Counted from the first letter of the stretch, positions 7,723 to 16,766 are shown. The stretch is DNA of 64,000 bases from Gordonia sp. (in: high G+C Gram-positive bacteria) (GCF_020438995.1 NZ_JAGQTN010000312.1:1-64000); one strand, 5' to 3'. The notes: generated by a model not told the origin, from the letters alone. Translations and numbers: made by a program.

Positions 7723-9975
7723 TTGGCGTCAATAGTGCTGGCGGACGTACGTACCGCGTGCGAGCGGCAAGTGGTGGCCGAATGGGCCGCGGCGAACCAC
7801 CCCGATGCGCAGTTGCGCACGCTCGCCGAGGTCGATTTCGCCGCCACCGACGAAACCACCGAGCTGATTCCGGCACGCGTCGTGTGGTTGCCGCCGGTAC
7901 GCAAGGGAGAACGCCGGGTGTCGGTGGCCGACGTCCTGGTGCTGTCCAATCCACGTAAGCCGCCCGCCTTCAGGCAGGAGTCGATCCGGAGGAAGTTCCC
8001 GGACCGGGTGCGTGTTGTTCAGGGGGCCGCGGCGAGCGTCGAGGATCTGCGGGTCCGCTATCAGCAGCAAACGGCCGAAGGGGAATCGTTCGATGCCTTC
8101 GTCGGGGTGCAGGCGTCGCTGGCGGCTGAGCGTGCCGAGCGGCAGGTGGTGGGTGATCGCTACAAGGTGCCGCGTCTGGTGGCCGAGCAGATAGGTTCGT
8201 CGGCCCGATTCCAGGCCAACGCGGCCAAACTCGCCGCCGAGCTGGGCCGTCCGGCCGCGGCGGTGGTCCGCGAGGCCACCGACAAGATGGGCACCTTCGT
8301 CGCCACCCAGAGCAGATTGATGGACGACGTGCTGTCCTCGATCCTCGGCCAGTTGCACGAACGTACCTGGACCGTGTCGGCGGACCTGGACACGATGGGC
8401 CACCTGCGCACGCTGAACAAGACCCACGGACTGGTGTTCCTGCCCTCACACCGCTCTTACGTCGATCCGTTCGTCCTGGCAGAGGTTCTACGCCGCTACG
8501 ACTTCCCGCCCAACCTGGTTCTCGGTGGCGACAATTTGCAGCTGTGGCCGTTGTCGTCGATCGCGCGACGGGCGGGCACCATTTTTATCCGCCGCAAGTT
8601 CGGCTCCGACCCGGTGTACAAGTTCGCGATGCGCTCGTACCTGTCGTTCATCGTCGAGAAGCGGTTCAACCTCGTCTGGTACATCGAAGGCGGCCGCAGC
8701 CGCACCGGTAAGCTCCGCCCGCCCAAGCTCGGCCTGCTCTCGTACGTCGCCGACGCCGTCGCCCACGTCGACGATGCCGACGTGATGGTGGTACCCACCT
8801 CGATCGTCTACGACCAGTTGCACGAGATCGGCGCGATGGCCGCCGAAGCCGCCGGCGCCAAGAAGCGGCCCGAGGACCTGGGCTGGCTGCTGCGTTACGC
8901 CAAGCAGCAGCGTGAGTATCTCGGCAATGCGCGAGTGCGCTTCGGCGAGCCGTTCTCGTTGCGTCAGGCACTGGCCGACGCGGGGGAGGGCAAGGCACAG
9001 CTGGAAAAGGTCGCTTTCCGGGTGATGGACGAGATCAATTCCGCCACACCGATTTCCGCGACATCGCTGGCCGGTTTCGCGATCCTCGGTGCCGAGGACC
9101 GGGCGTACACGGCTGCCGAGATCGAGAAGATCCTCGCGCCGCTGCTGTCCTATATCGACCGCCGTGGCCTGCCCGGGCCCGACCCGAGCACGTGTCGCGG
9201 TCTCGGACTACTCAGCACCCTCGGCGAACTCACCGACGCCGGGGTGCTCACCCGCTTCGACGGCGGTACCGATCAGGTGTGGTCGATCACCCCCAACAAT
9301 CATCCGATCGCCGCGTACTACCGCAACGGTGCGATCCACCACTTCGTCGACCGCGCGATCATCGAACTCGGGTTGCTTGCGGCCGACGACGGAATGTTCG
9401 ATCTGGAGCGGGATGCGTTCCTGACGGCAGGGCAGGCCGAGGCGCTCCGGATCCGTGACCTGCTCAAGTTCGAGTTCTTCTTCCCGCCCAAGGATGAGTT
9501 CCTGCACCGCCTCGGTGCCGAACTCGACCTCATCGCCGCCGACTGGCGGACCGAACCGCCGACCGCCGAGCGTATCCATAAGACTCTGCTCGGGCACGCC
9601 GGCGAACTGTTCGCCCGGCGGACCCTGCAACCGTTCTTCGATGCCCAGCTCGTCGTGGCCAAACTGCTCGTGGCGGCGGGCGACAGTTCGGTCGACAAGG
9701 AGACGGTGCTCATCGAAAGTCTCGGGCTCGGGCGGCAGCTGGTGCTGCAAGGTGTTGTGCGGAGCAAGGATTCGGTGTCGAGAGAACTCTACGACGCGGC
9801 CTACCAGCTCGCCGAGAATCGAGGCCTGATCAGCCCCTCCGATACCGAGGATGTCGCCGAACGCAGGAAAGCGTGGCTGGCCGAGGTGGAGGGTATGAGA
9901 CAGCGACTGGCGCGGATCGCCCAGATCGAGGCGGAGCAGGCGCGCCGCGCGGCCCGGACGGCGGCCGGCGAATGA
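7723..9975 (+). CDS. plsB: Glycerol-3-phosphate 1-O-acyltransferase PlsB
   Basis: Catalyses the first acylation of glycerol-3-phosphate in phospholipid and TAG synthesis at the membrane. I place the start at TTG 7723 because GGGAGG sits 8 nt upstream; the open frame back to 7591 runs into the YchJ gene and is not conserved-looking. This gives 750 residues. The acyltransferase block I is LPSHRSYVDPFVL (H243-x4-D248), followed by GGDNLQLWPLSSIARRAGTIF and YIEGGRSRTGKLRPPKLGLL (blocks II and III). Its stop overlaps the next ATG (ATGA), so it is translationally coupled to the HAD-PlsC gene. From memory, M. tuberculosis plsB2 (Rv2482c) has the same neighbours, though I do not assert the same gene order. 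Confidence 0.94.
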   Translation: MASIVLADVRTACERQVVAEWAAANHPDAQLRTLAEVDFAATDETTELIPARVVWLPPVRKGERRVSVADVLVLSNPRKPPAFRQESIRRKFPDRVRVVQGAAASVEDLRVRYQQQTAEGESFDAFVGVQASLAAERAERQVVGDRYKVPRLVAEQIGSSARFQANAAKLAAELGRPAAAVVREATDKMGTFVATQSRLMDDVLSSILGQLHERTWTVSADLDTMGHLRTLNKTHGLVFLPSHRSYVDPFVLAEVLRRYDFPPNLVLGGDNLQLWPLSSIARRAGTIFIRRKFGSDPVYKFAMRSYLSFIVEKRFNLVWYIEGGRSRTGKLRPPKLGLLSYVADAVAHVDDADVMVVPTSIVYDQLHEIGAMAAEAAGAKKRPEDLGWLLRYAKQQREYLGNARVRFGEPFSLRQALADAGEGKAQLEKVAFRVMDEINSATPISATSLAGFAILGAEDRAYTAAEIEKILAPLLSYIDRRGLPGPDPSTCRGLGLLSTLGELTDAGVLTRFDGGTDQVWSITPNNHPIAAYYRNGAIHHFVDRAIIELGLLAADDGMFDLERDAFLTAGQAEALRIRDLLKFEFFFPPKDEFLHRLGAELDLIAADWRTEPPTAERIHKTLLGHAGELFARRTLQPFFDAQLVVAKLLVAAGDSSVDKETVLIESLGLGRQLVLQGVVRSKDSVSRELYDAAYQLAENRGLISPSDTEDVAERRKAWLAEVEGMRQRLARIAQIEAEQARRAARTAAGE

Positions 9976-11459
9976 CCACGATCGCCGACCGCATCCGCGA
10001 GATCCGGGAGGCGCCCACCGGTAAGCAGGTAGCGGCGTTCTTCGACTACGACGGCACCCTCATCGAGGGGTTCTCAGCGGTGGCGATCGCCCGCGCGCGG
10101 GTCCGCAGCCTCGAATTCGGCCTGGGGGAGGCACTGGACTTCCTGCTGATCGGCCTGCGTGGCGTCGAGTCGGAGCAGGACTACGCCGAGGTACTGCGTG
10201 CCACCAAACCGACCTTCGCCGGCAAGTCGTACGCCGAGCTCCTCGATTTCGGTGCGACGCTGTTCAAGGAGGAGACCGCGGCCAAACTGCGGCCGCAGAT
10301 GTGGCAACTGCTGCGGGTCCACCGCGAGATGGGGCACCGGATCGTCATCGCGTCGTCGGCCACGAGATTCCAGATCGAACCGATCGCCAAGGAGATCGAC
10401 GCCGATCACGCCCTGGCCACCGACGTCGAGGTGATCGACGGCGTGGTGACCGGCGAGATCCTCGGCCGTCCGCTGTGGGGTCCGGGCAAGGCGGCTGCGG
10501 TGCGCCGCCTCGCGCACGAGCACGACCTCGACCTGTCGTCGTCGTTCGCCTACAGTGACGGCAACGAAGACGTGCCGTACCTGGAGTCGGTGGGCCACCC
10601 GGCGGCGATCTCCCCGCAGAACGGCCTGCGTGCGGTGGCCATCGAACGCGGCTGGCCGATCCTCGACATCACCAATCCCAGCCACAACAAGTGGGAGATG
10701 GCGGTGCGTACCGGCGCCTTCTACGGGTCGTTCCTGGTCGGTTCGGTGGCCGGCGCGCTGGGCGGTCTGCTCCGCGGCAACAGCGAGGAAGCCATCCAGG
10801 CAGGTGCCTCCACCGGCAATGATGTGGGCATGGCGCTGGCCGGGGTGAGCGTGAAAGTGCTTGACGGTGAGGACTATCTGACGTCGGCGCGGCCGTGCGT
10901 GTTCGTGTTCAACCACCAGTCCAAGCTCGATCTGCCGGTGCTGGTGCACCTGATCCGCAGTCACGCGACGGGTGTGGCGAAGAAGGAGGTCAAACAGGTT
11001 CCGCTGCTCGGGCCCATCCTCGACGCCGCCGGCCTGGTGTTCATCGACAGGGCCGACGCCGGCAAGGCGATCGAACAGCTTGAGCCCGCTGTCCGCAAGC
11101 TCCGCGAGGACGGCGCGAGCCTGGTGGTCGCGCCCGAGGGAACCCGTTCGGCCACACCACGTCTGGGGAAGTTCAAGAAGGGTCCGTTCCACATCGCGAT
11201 GCAGGCGCAGGTGCCGGTGGTACCGATCGTGCTGCGCAACAGCGGAGAATTGATGTGGCGCGGAGACCAACTCATCAAACCCGGCACCGTCGAGGTGCGG
11301 GTGCTGCCGCCGGTGGACACGTCGTCGTGGACGGCCGAGACGATGGGTGAACACGCCGACGAGGTGCGGCAGATGTTCGTGAAGGCCCTTGCCGACTGGC
11401 CGGTAGAGGCCTTCGACGACGGCAGACTGACGAGGACTTCAGGGGTGTTCGATGAGTGA
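9972..11459 (+). CDS. plsC: HAD-IB phosphatase / 1-acyl-glycerol-3-phosphate acyltransferase fusion (Rv2483c type)
   Basis: A two-domain protein of 495 residues. The N-terminal HAD domain has AFFDYDGTLIEG (D25, D27) and the SDGNEDVPYL motif. A middle hydrophobic hinge around YGSFLVGSVAGALGGLL precedes a C-terminal PlsC domain with block I NHQSKLD (H about residue 315) and APEGTRSATPRLGKFKKGPF. It makes phosphatidic acid, possibly with an associated phosphatase step; the HAD substrate is not evident (annotated as SerB-like in mycobacteria). The start is the ATG overlapping the plsB stop, and its own end overlaps the WS/DGAT start by 8 nt, so the three genes form a tight operon. Confidence 0.92.
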   Translation: MTTIADRIREIREAPTGKQVAAFFDYDGTLIEGFSAVAIARARVRSLEFGLGEALDFLLIGLRGVESEQDYAEVLRATKPTFAGKSYAELLDFGATLFKEETAAKLRPQMWQLLRVHREMGHRIVIASSATRFQIEPIAKEIDADHALATDVEVIDGVVTGEILGRPLWGPGKAAAVRRLAHEHDLDLSSSFAYSDGNEDVPYLESVGHPAAISPQNGLRAVAIERGWPILDITNPSHNKWEMAVRTGAFYGSFLVGSVAGALGGLLRGNSEEAIQAGASTGNDVGMALAGVSVKVLDGEDYLTSARPCVFVFNHQSKLDLPVLVHLIRSHATGVAKKEVKQVPLLGPILDAAGLVFIDRADAGKAIEQLEPAVRKLREDGASLVVAPEGTRSATPRLGKFKKGPFHIAMQAQVPVVPIVLRNSGELMWRGDQLIKPGTVEVRVLPPVDTSSWTAETMGEHADEVRQMFVKALADWPVEAFDDGRLTRTSGVFDE

Positions 11460-12906
11460 CCAGGCGTCGGCGGGTCCGTACTCGCAACTGTCGGAATACG
11501 ATCGGCCGCTGAATTTCGGTGCCGACGGCCAGATGAGCCCGATGGACACGCTGCTCTGGCGTGGTGACTCCGACCGTCACCATCGGGGCACGCTCAGCAT
11601 GCTCGAGATCTACGACTGCGTACCGGACTGGGACCGACTGGTCGCCGCGCACGAGTGGGGTAGCCGGATGCTGCCCCGGCTGCGCCAGCGGGTGGTGGAT
11701 TCCCCACTGGGAACGGGTATCCCGAGTTGGGTGGTCGACCCGGAGTTCGATCTGCACTACCACGTGCGCAGGCTGCGGCTGGCCGGGGACGGTTCGATCC
11801 GCGAACTGCTCACCACGTGCGAACAATTGGCGATGACCGCGCTCGATCCGGAACGGTCGCCCTGGGAGGTGTACCTGATCGACGGACTCCCCGACGGTAG
11901 GGGCGCCTATCTCCTGAAGGCCCACCAGGCACTCACCGGTGCGATGTCGTCGATTTCGATTCTCGCGCAACTACATTCACGACAGCGTGAGCCGCTGCCG
12001 GGTAAGCCCCAGCCGCCGGCGCCCACGCCGAGCACCACCGGTGCCGTCGACATCCTGGTGCGGCAACTGTCCCACGAGGTGCAGCGCGCCCCGCATCGTA
12101 TCGACCTGGCGATCAGGGGTGCGATGGCGCTCGCCGACCCGCGTAAGGCACTGAGCCAGGTGCTGCGGTTCGGCCGTTCGGTGCCGCGAGTCGCCGGTCT
12201 GATCAGCCCGCCGGGATCGCCGCTGCTTGCCGAACGCAGCCTGTCGTGGCGTTTCGCGGCGGTCGAGGTGCCGTTCGCGGCCATAGAGGCAGCGAGCGCC
12301 GAGATCCGCGCGTCGGTCGATGAGGTGTACCTGGGCGGCCTGGTGAGCGGTCTGCGGCTCTACCATCAGCGTCTGGGCCAGCCGGTGGAGGCGATTCCCG
12401 TCGCCGTGCCGATCGTCGTGCGCGACCCGGACAATCCGAACGAGACCCGGGTATCGATCGGGCGACTGGCCGGACCCACCGGCATCGACGATCCGTTCGA
12501 GCGGGTCCTGACCGTGCGCGAACAGATCCGTGCCGCTCGCAACGAGCCCGCGGTCAACGCCTTCCACGACGTCGGTCCGATGCTGGCCTGGTTGCCGGGG
12601 CAGGTCGTGGGCCAGTTCAGCGGCGCCACCACCCGCAACGACCTGCAGGCCAGCAACGTCGGTGGTATCGAATGGGAGTCGTACGTCGCCGGGGCCAAGG
12701 TCGAGCGGATGTTCGCCTTCGGTCCGCTGCCCGGCTGCGCGATCATGGCCACGATGGTCACCTACAACGGCACCTCGTGCATCGGCATCAACTACGACGC
12801 CGCCGCCGTCACCGACCCGGAACTGTTCGCCGAATCGGTCGTCGACGGCTTCAACGAGGTGCTGGCCCTGTCCGACACCGTCGGCCGGATGACCCGCTTC
12901 ACCTGA
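11452..12906 (+). CDS. WS/DGAT-family protein with degenerate active-site motif
   Basis: A 484-residue member of the wax ester synthase/diacylglycerol acyltransferase family, recognisable by MSPMDTLLWRGDSDRHHRG, RSPWEVYLIDGLPDGRGAYL, a C-terminal QASNVGGIEWE strand and the closing INYDAAAVTDPELF block. The catalytic HHxxxDG motif is replaced by HQALTGA at residues 158-164: the second His is Gln and the DG pair is GA. The classical acyl-transfer mechanism is therefore unlikely. It is the third gene of the plsB-plsC operon (8-nt overlap), so a structural or regulatory role in TAG/phospholipid synthesis is plausible but unproven. Confidence 0.87.
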   Translation: MSDQASAGPYSQLSEYDRPLNFGADGQMSPMDTLLWRGDSDRHHRGTLSMLEIYDCVPDWDRLVAAHEWGSRMLPRLRQRVVDSPLGTGIPSWVVDPEFDLHYHVRRLRLAGDGSIRELLTTCEQLAMTALDPERSPWEVYLIDGLPDGRGAYLLKAHQALTGAMSSISILAQLHSRQREPLPGKPQPPAPTPSTTGAVDILVRQLSHEVQRAPHRIDLAIRGAMALADPRKALSQVLRFGRSVPRVAGLISPPGSPLLAERSLSWRFAAVEVPFAAIEAASAEIRASVDEVYLGGLVSGLRLYHQRLGQPVEAIPVAVPIVVRDPDNPNETRVSIGRLAGPTGIDDPFERVLTVREQIRAARNEPAVNAFHDVGPMLAWLPGQVVGQFSGATTRNDLQASNVGGIEWESYVAGAKVERMFAFGPLPGCAIMATMVTYNGTSCIGINYDAAAVTDPELFAESVVDGFNEVLALSDTVGRMTRFT

Positions 12907-12924
12907 TGCAGTACCTTGCCGGCG

Positions 12925-12943
12925 GTTCCGGATTTTCCGGAAC
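12925..12943 (+). terminator. Small hairpin after the plsB operon, possible terminator
   Basis: Arms GTTCCGG (12925-12931) and CCGGAAC (12937-12943) with a T-rich 5-nt loop, 19 nt after the WS/DGAT-like stop. There is no U tract, so the call is tentative. Confidence 0.35.
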
Positions 12944-12975
12944 TGTCGGCGAGATTGTCTGGGACAGCTACTCCG

Positions 12976-13004
12976 TTGTCCGATTTATCCGTATTCGGTA
13001 GACT
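12976..13004 (+). promoter_or_regulatory. Candidate sigma-70-type promoter of the SGNH gene
   Basis: TTGTCC (12976-12981), a 17-nt spacer, and TAGACT (12999-13004) match the -35/-10 spacing of a housekeeping promoter. It ends 60 nt before the preferred ATG at 13065. Confidence 0.5.
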
Positions 13005-13064
13005 CTTCGTCACCCTTGTACTGTGGGTGTTCCAGCCGGAGTCCATCCCGAGGTCGGTGATCCG

Positions 13065-14132
13065 ATGGCAGCACAGAAACGAATACGTCACGGCGGGTCG
13101 CGGTTCGGCGACGCACCACCGGGTACAGAGGTGCAGAGACGACGACGGGTGTGGGCCAGGTGCCTGTCGGCCATGATGGCGGTGGTGATGATCACCACCG
13201 CGGCCGTGTGGATAGGTACCGAAGCGGCGAAGAATCCTGTCGAGGTCGGTTCCGGCGACGTCAAGGTCACCACGACCGCGCTCAATCCGGTCGACTACCC
13301 GGGCGCTCGTGCCCTCCTCTACGGCGCGCAGGTACGGCCGCGTCCGGTGCAACCCAACGCGTTCGACGTCTTCAAGGATTTCCCGGAGACCTCGACGGAC
13401 GGGTTCATGAGTGACTTCAAGGATCCGGCGATCCACGTGGGCCGCTACGGCGATTTGCGGGCCAAGCGGACGATCGCCCTCGCCGGTGGTTCGCACGCCG
13501 AGATGTGGATCACCGCGCTGAACACCCTGGGCAAGCGGCACGGTTTCAAGGTCACCACCTACCTCAAGATGGGGTGCCCGCTGTCGGCGGACCCGAACCC
13601 GACGGTCGTGGGCAAACCGTACCCGCAGTGCGCCGACTGGAATCGGCGCGTGTGGGCCCGGATCATCAAGGACAAACCCGACGTCGTCTTCACCACCTCT
13701 ACCCGGCCCCGCGACAGGGCGACGGGCGACTGGACACCGCCGGACTACGTACAGGTGTACGACAAGTTCCTGCGCGCAGGTATTCAAGTTGTGGGAGTGC
13801 GCGATTCACCGTGGCCGAAGTACCCCAACGGCCGCACCCTCGACACCCCGATCTGCCTCCAGAAGGGCGGCAACGCCCAGACGTGCGGCACGCCGCGCGC
13901 CCGTGTCCTGTCTCCGACCGACCCGGCGGCGCCGATGGCCAAGGCCCGGCGCAACTTCCACCAGATCGACCTCACGCGGGGCATCTGCACGGCCACCTTC
14001 TGCCCGGCGATCGTCGGCAACATCATCGTCTACAAGGACTGGCACCACCTGAGCGCCAGCTACATCCGCAGCCTCACCGACGAACTCGGAAACCGGATGG
14101 GTCCGGCACTGCGCTGGTGGTCGGTACGCTGA
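13065..14132 (+). CDS. Membrane-anchored stand-alone SGNH-type hydrolase/acyltransferase domain
   Basis: 355 residues from ATG 13065; an in-frame start at 13023 would add 14. A basic N terminus (KRIRHGG, RRRRVWARC) precedes one transmembrane helix (about residues 36-55, AMMAVVMITTAAVWIG). The exported domain has LAGGSHAEMW, the block I equivalent with the presumed Ser nucleophile, and KDWHHLSASYI, the Asp-x-x-His block V. This resembles the C-terminal SGNH domain usually fused to acyltransferase-3 membrane proteins (OafA type), but no ten-helix acyltransferase domain is present here or next door. It may transfer or remove O-acyl groups on envelope glycans; the substrate is unknown. Confidence 0.75.
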   Translation: MAAQKRIRHGGSRFGDAPPGTEVQRRRRVWARCLSAMMAVVMITTAAVWIGTEAAKNPVEVGSGDVKVTTTALNPVDYPGARALLYGAQVRPRPVQPNAFDVFKDFPETSTDGFMSDFKDPAIHVGRYGDLRAKRTIALAGGSHAEMWITALNTLGKRHGFKVTTYLKMGCPLSADPNPTVVGKPYPQCADWNRRVWARIIKDKPDVVFTTSTRPRDRATGDWTPPDYVQVYDKFLRAGIQVVGVRDSPWPKYPNGRTLDTPICLQKGGNAQTCGTPRARVLSPTDPAAPMAKARRNFHQIDLTRGICTATFCPAIVGNIIVYKDWHHLSASYIRSLTDELGNRMGPALRWWSVR

Positions 14133-14161
14133 CCACCAGGCAGCAGGCCTAAAAACGGAAG

Positions 14162-14854
14162 TCACGTGGCGATCTCCACGAGCAGGTCGGCCAGGTCGGA
14201 CGTCCGGGACAGGAAGGGTGAGTGGGAGGCGGCGAACTCCGCCATGGAGTCGGCCGATGTCGCGAACTCTCGTTGCAGCTCCGGTGGGATCGCCCGATCC
14301 TCGGTGAGCACGACGTAGGTGGTCGGCGTCGATCGCCACGATGCCTGCGTGACGACGGGTGCCATGACCTGTTGCGACTGGGGCCGCAGTCGGCTCTCTG
14401 CCCACGCGGCCACGTCGGGCGTGCAGTCGGCGTAGAAGTGCCCGATTGCCTGGCCGTCCGGAACCACGAAGGTGCCGTCGTCCCGGAGACCGACGTAGGG
14501 CGGGGGTGGCCCCGGCGGAAGGTAGGAGACGTACGAGCGACCCGTGTCGGGCATGAACGCCCCGAGGTAGATCAACCGCTCGACGTGCGCTCCGAAGGAT
14601 GCTTCCGCAGTCGCCGCTCCGCCGTAGGAATGCGCGACGACCACAACGGGGCCGTCGATCGCCGCGGCGGCTTCCGTGATCGCCGCCGCATCGTCCGCGT
14701 ATCCGCCGAGGGCTGCCGGATCGTCGCCGACCGACGGGAGGTCCACGGCTACCGCGGTGCGGCCGCGTTCGCTCAGCGCCGTGATGAGTGGCCCGAAGCA
14801 CCACGGGCCGTGCCATGAGCCGTGGACGAGCAAGAACGTCGCCGGATGTGTCAT
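14162..14854 (-). CDS. Alpha/beta hydrolase of the EstC/plant-esterase-like family
   Basis: 230 residues. LLVHGSWHGPWCF is the oxyanion-hole region, VVVAHSYGGAATAE the nucleophile elbow (Ser), LTEDRAIPPELQR supplies the acidic residue region and ASHSPFLSRTSDLADLL the catalytic His. No signal peptide, so cytoplasmic. The substrate is unknown; relatives act on small aromatic or methyl esters. It is divergent from a PadR regulator 67 nt away, with a perfect palindrome between, so it is very likely the target of that regulator. Confidence 0.85.
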   Translation of the reverse strand: MTHPATFLLVHGSWHGPWCFGPLITALSERGRTAVAVDLPSVGDDPAALGGYADDAAAITEAAAAIDGPVVVVAHSYGGAATAEASFGAHVERLIYLGAFMPDTGRSYVSYLPPGPPPPYVGLRDDGTFVVPDGQAIGHFYADCTPDVAAWAESRLRPQSQQVMAPVVTQASWRSTPTTYVVLTEDRAIPPELQREFATSADSMAEFAASHSPFLSRTSDLADLLVEIAT

Positions 14855-14874
14855 GCCTACTCCTGACGTCCAGT

Positions 14875-14899
14875 CGGATACTCTTGTCCAGAGTATCCG
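14875..14899. promoter_or_regulatory. Perfect palindromic operator between hydrolase and PadR genes
   Basis: Arms CGGATACTCT (14875-14884) and AGAGTATCCG (14890-14899) are exact complements around TGTCC. It lies 21 nt from the hydrolase ATG and 23 nt from the PadR GTG. PadR proteins typically bind such dyads and repress both their own gene and the divergent one. Confidence 0.75.
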
Positions 14900-14921
14900 A
14901 TACTATGATTCGGAGTAAATA

Positions 14922-15608
14922 GTGAAGTTGAACGCCACCTCCTATGCGGTCCTGGGTCACCTCGCGATGGGCCCCTGGAACATGTACGACCTCGCCGCCC
15001 AGATGCGCCGCAATGTGCACTACTTCTTCCCTCGCGCCGAGAGTCAGGTGTATGCCGAACCCAAGCGGCTGGTCGAGATGGGCCTGGCCACCGCGGAGGC
15101 CGAGGCGACAGGCAAGCGGTCGCGGACGGTCTACGCCATCACGGACGCCGGGCGCGATGAACTGCGACGCTGGCTGAGCGACGAATCCCGTCCGCCGCGG
15201 TTGGAATTCGAGGCGCTCCTGCGGGTGATCTTCGCGCCCTTCGGTGACCAGAACGACCTCGCGGCCGCCATCCGGCAGTCTCAGGACGGGGCCCGCGAGA
15301 TCTTCACGCTGGGCGAACACATCTGCGACGAGTACCTCAGCGGTTCCGCGCCGTTGCAGCGATACGTCATCGCACGCTCGATGCTCCACGACTTCCTCTG
15401 GTCCTACGCCGAGTTCATCGACGCATGGGCCGAACGCAGCCTCGCGCGAATAGACGCGTGGAACGACGAGTCCGTCGCTGAGCAGCACCGTGCGGCTTTG
15501 GAGGCATATCGGGTCCACACACATCTGGCCAGGCCTGAGCCTGCTGACATACCGGTCCACGACTTCCACGGCGACTCCGTCGGGGATTCGATCAAAGGCC
15601 AGTCGTGA
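14922..15608 (+). CDS. PadR-family transcriptional regulator (with Vir_act_alpha_C-type C terminus)
   Basis: 228 residues, GTG start with GGAG 6 nt upstream. The N-terminal winged helix runs TSYAVLGHLAMGPWNMYDLA to EPKRLVEMGLATAEAEATGKRSRTVYAITDAGRDEL, the PadR signature; the C-terminal half (residues 90-200) is a helical dimerisation domain. Likely controls the divergent alpha/beta hydrolase through the palindrome at 14875-14899. PadR repressors commonly respond to phenolic or other small hydrophobic ligands, but the inducer cannot be read from sequence. The 230 nt after it hold only a short dyad (AAGGATC/GATCCTT, 15648-15662) before the tRNA-His terminator. Confidence 0.9.
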   Translation: MKLNATSYAVLGHLAMGPWNMYDLAAQMRRNVHYFFPRAESQVYAEPKRLVEMGLATAEAEATGKRSRTVYAITDAGRDELRRWLSDESRPPRLEFEALLRVIFAPFGDQNDLAAAIRQSQDGAREIFTLGEHICDEYLSGSAPLQRYVIARSMLHDFLWSYAEFIDAWAERSLARIDAWNDESVAEQHRAALEAYRVHTHLARPEPADIPVHDFHGDSVGDSIKGQS

Positions 15609-15791
15609 CGACTGTCGAGACGTGGCTCAACTCCGGGTGCTCAGAGCAAGGATCAGATCCTTCTCATCGTTGGAGAGTTCCGACACTGCGAGCACTCCTG
15701 AAGGATGTCAGACTTACTACCCGCCCTCCCAAGCGTGATCCGCACACTTGCCATTCTCGCCCCAGGCGCCTATTGCATGGAACGCGAAAAG

Positions 15792-15834
15792 AACCGGCCC
15801 TGACTTGCGCTTCCGCAGGTCAGGGCCGGTTTTT
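15792..15834. terminator. Strong bidirectional terminator of tRNA-His
   Basis: Outer arms AACCGGCCCTGAC and GTCAGGGCCGGTT plus an inner TGCG-CTTC-CGCA hairpin. On the + strand it is followed by a T run (15831-15834), on the minus strand by CTTTTC. It lies directly downstream of the minus-strand tRNA-His. Confidence 0.85.
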
Positions 15835-15837
15835 GAT

Positions 15838-15914
15838 TGGGGTGAGTGACGGGACTCGAACCCGCGACAGCCAGGATCACAACCTGGTGCTCTACCAACT
15901 GAACTACACTCACC
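15838..15914 (-). tRNA. tRNA-His (anticodon GTG), CCA encoded
   Basis: Acceptor arms GGTGAGTG (15914-15907) and CACTCACC (15848-15841) include the extra G-1:C73 pair typical of tRNA-His. The anticodon loop TTGTGAT gives GTG. The T arm contains GGGTTCGAGTCCC. CCA is encoded at 15840-15838. The gene sits next to orn, as I recall for mycobacteria. Confidence 0.96.
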
Positions 15915-16017
15915 ATCGGCGTCGGAAACCAGGGCGTTGAGCACCGGGTTCCAGAGCCAGGAACATACTCTAGCGGGTGACCGGGCAGAAATGCCAATCG
16001 GTTATCGGGTGTCGTGT

Positions 16018-16614
16018 TTACGCAGGTCCGAGCGTTTTGACGATCGCGGCGAGCTCGTCGGTGTCGGGGCCGGGCTGCGGGACGAAGGCGGCGGCGCGGT
16101 AGTAGCGCAGCTCGTGGATCGACTCACGGATGTCGGCGAGGGCGCGGTGTGCGAGACCTTTCTCCGGCTGGCCGAAGTAGATCCGCGGATACCAGCGGCG
16201 GCACAGTTCTTTGATGGAGCTGACGTCGACCATCCGGTAATGCAGGTGGGTGTCGAGTTCGGGCATGTCGCGGGCGATGAAGCCGCGGTCGGTGGCGATC
16301 GAATTGCCGGCCAGGGGTACCGCGCCGGTGGTGGTGTATTTGCGTAGGTAGGCGAGGACCTGTTCCTGGGCCTGCTCGATCGTCACCGTCGACGCGCGCA
16401 CCTCCTCGGTCAGCCCCGAGGCGGCGTGCATCTTGGTGACCACGTCCGGCATGGCGGCCAGATCCTCGTCGGAGGCGTGGATGACGACGTCGACGCCGTC
16501 GCCGAGAATGTTGAGGTCGCCGTCGGTGACCAGGGCCGCGATCTCGATCAACTTGTCCGATTCGAGGCGCAGCCCGGTCATCTCACAGTCGATCCATACG
16601 AGTTTGTCCTGCAC
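16018..16614 (-). CDS. orn: Oligoribonuclease
   Basis: 198 residues, the normal size. A DEDDh 3'-5' exonuclease that finishes RNA decay by cleaving di- to pentanucleotides, including pGpG from cyclic-di-GMP turnover. Exo I is [22 protein letters not shown] (Asp9, Glu11), Exo II is [19 protein letters not shown], and Exo III is [18 protein letters not shown] with the catalytic His and Asp. From memory Rv2511 is the ortholog. Confidence 0.96.
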   Translation of the reverse strand: MQDKLVWIDCEMTGLRLESDKLIEIAALVTDGDLNILGDGVDVVIHASDEDLAAMPDVVTKMHAASGLTEEVRASTVTIEQAQEQVLAYLRKYTTTGAVPLAGNSIATDRGFIARDMPELDTHLHYRMVDVSSIKELCRRWYPRIYFGQPEKGLAHRALADIRESIHELRYYRAAAFVPQPGPDTDELAAIVKTLGPA

Positions 16615-16766
16615 ACGTCGACCTTAGGGCATATCCGGCCGTGAGGGCCCGGGCGCTGCTGAACGCCGACCAACACGTGTGGTGTCCGCTCCGCGACGAT
16701 TGGTGTGGTTCGGCATACCATCGTGAGGTCTGTGAACACCGCATCCGCCGATGAGAGGACCCACCG

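Noticed and set aside
15605..15940. 111-codon + strand frame between the PadR gene and tRNA-His
   Set aside because: It runs through the terminator hairpin and the antisense of tRNA-His, so it cannot be a gene.
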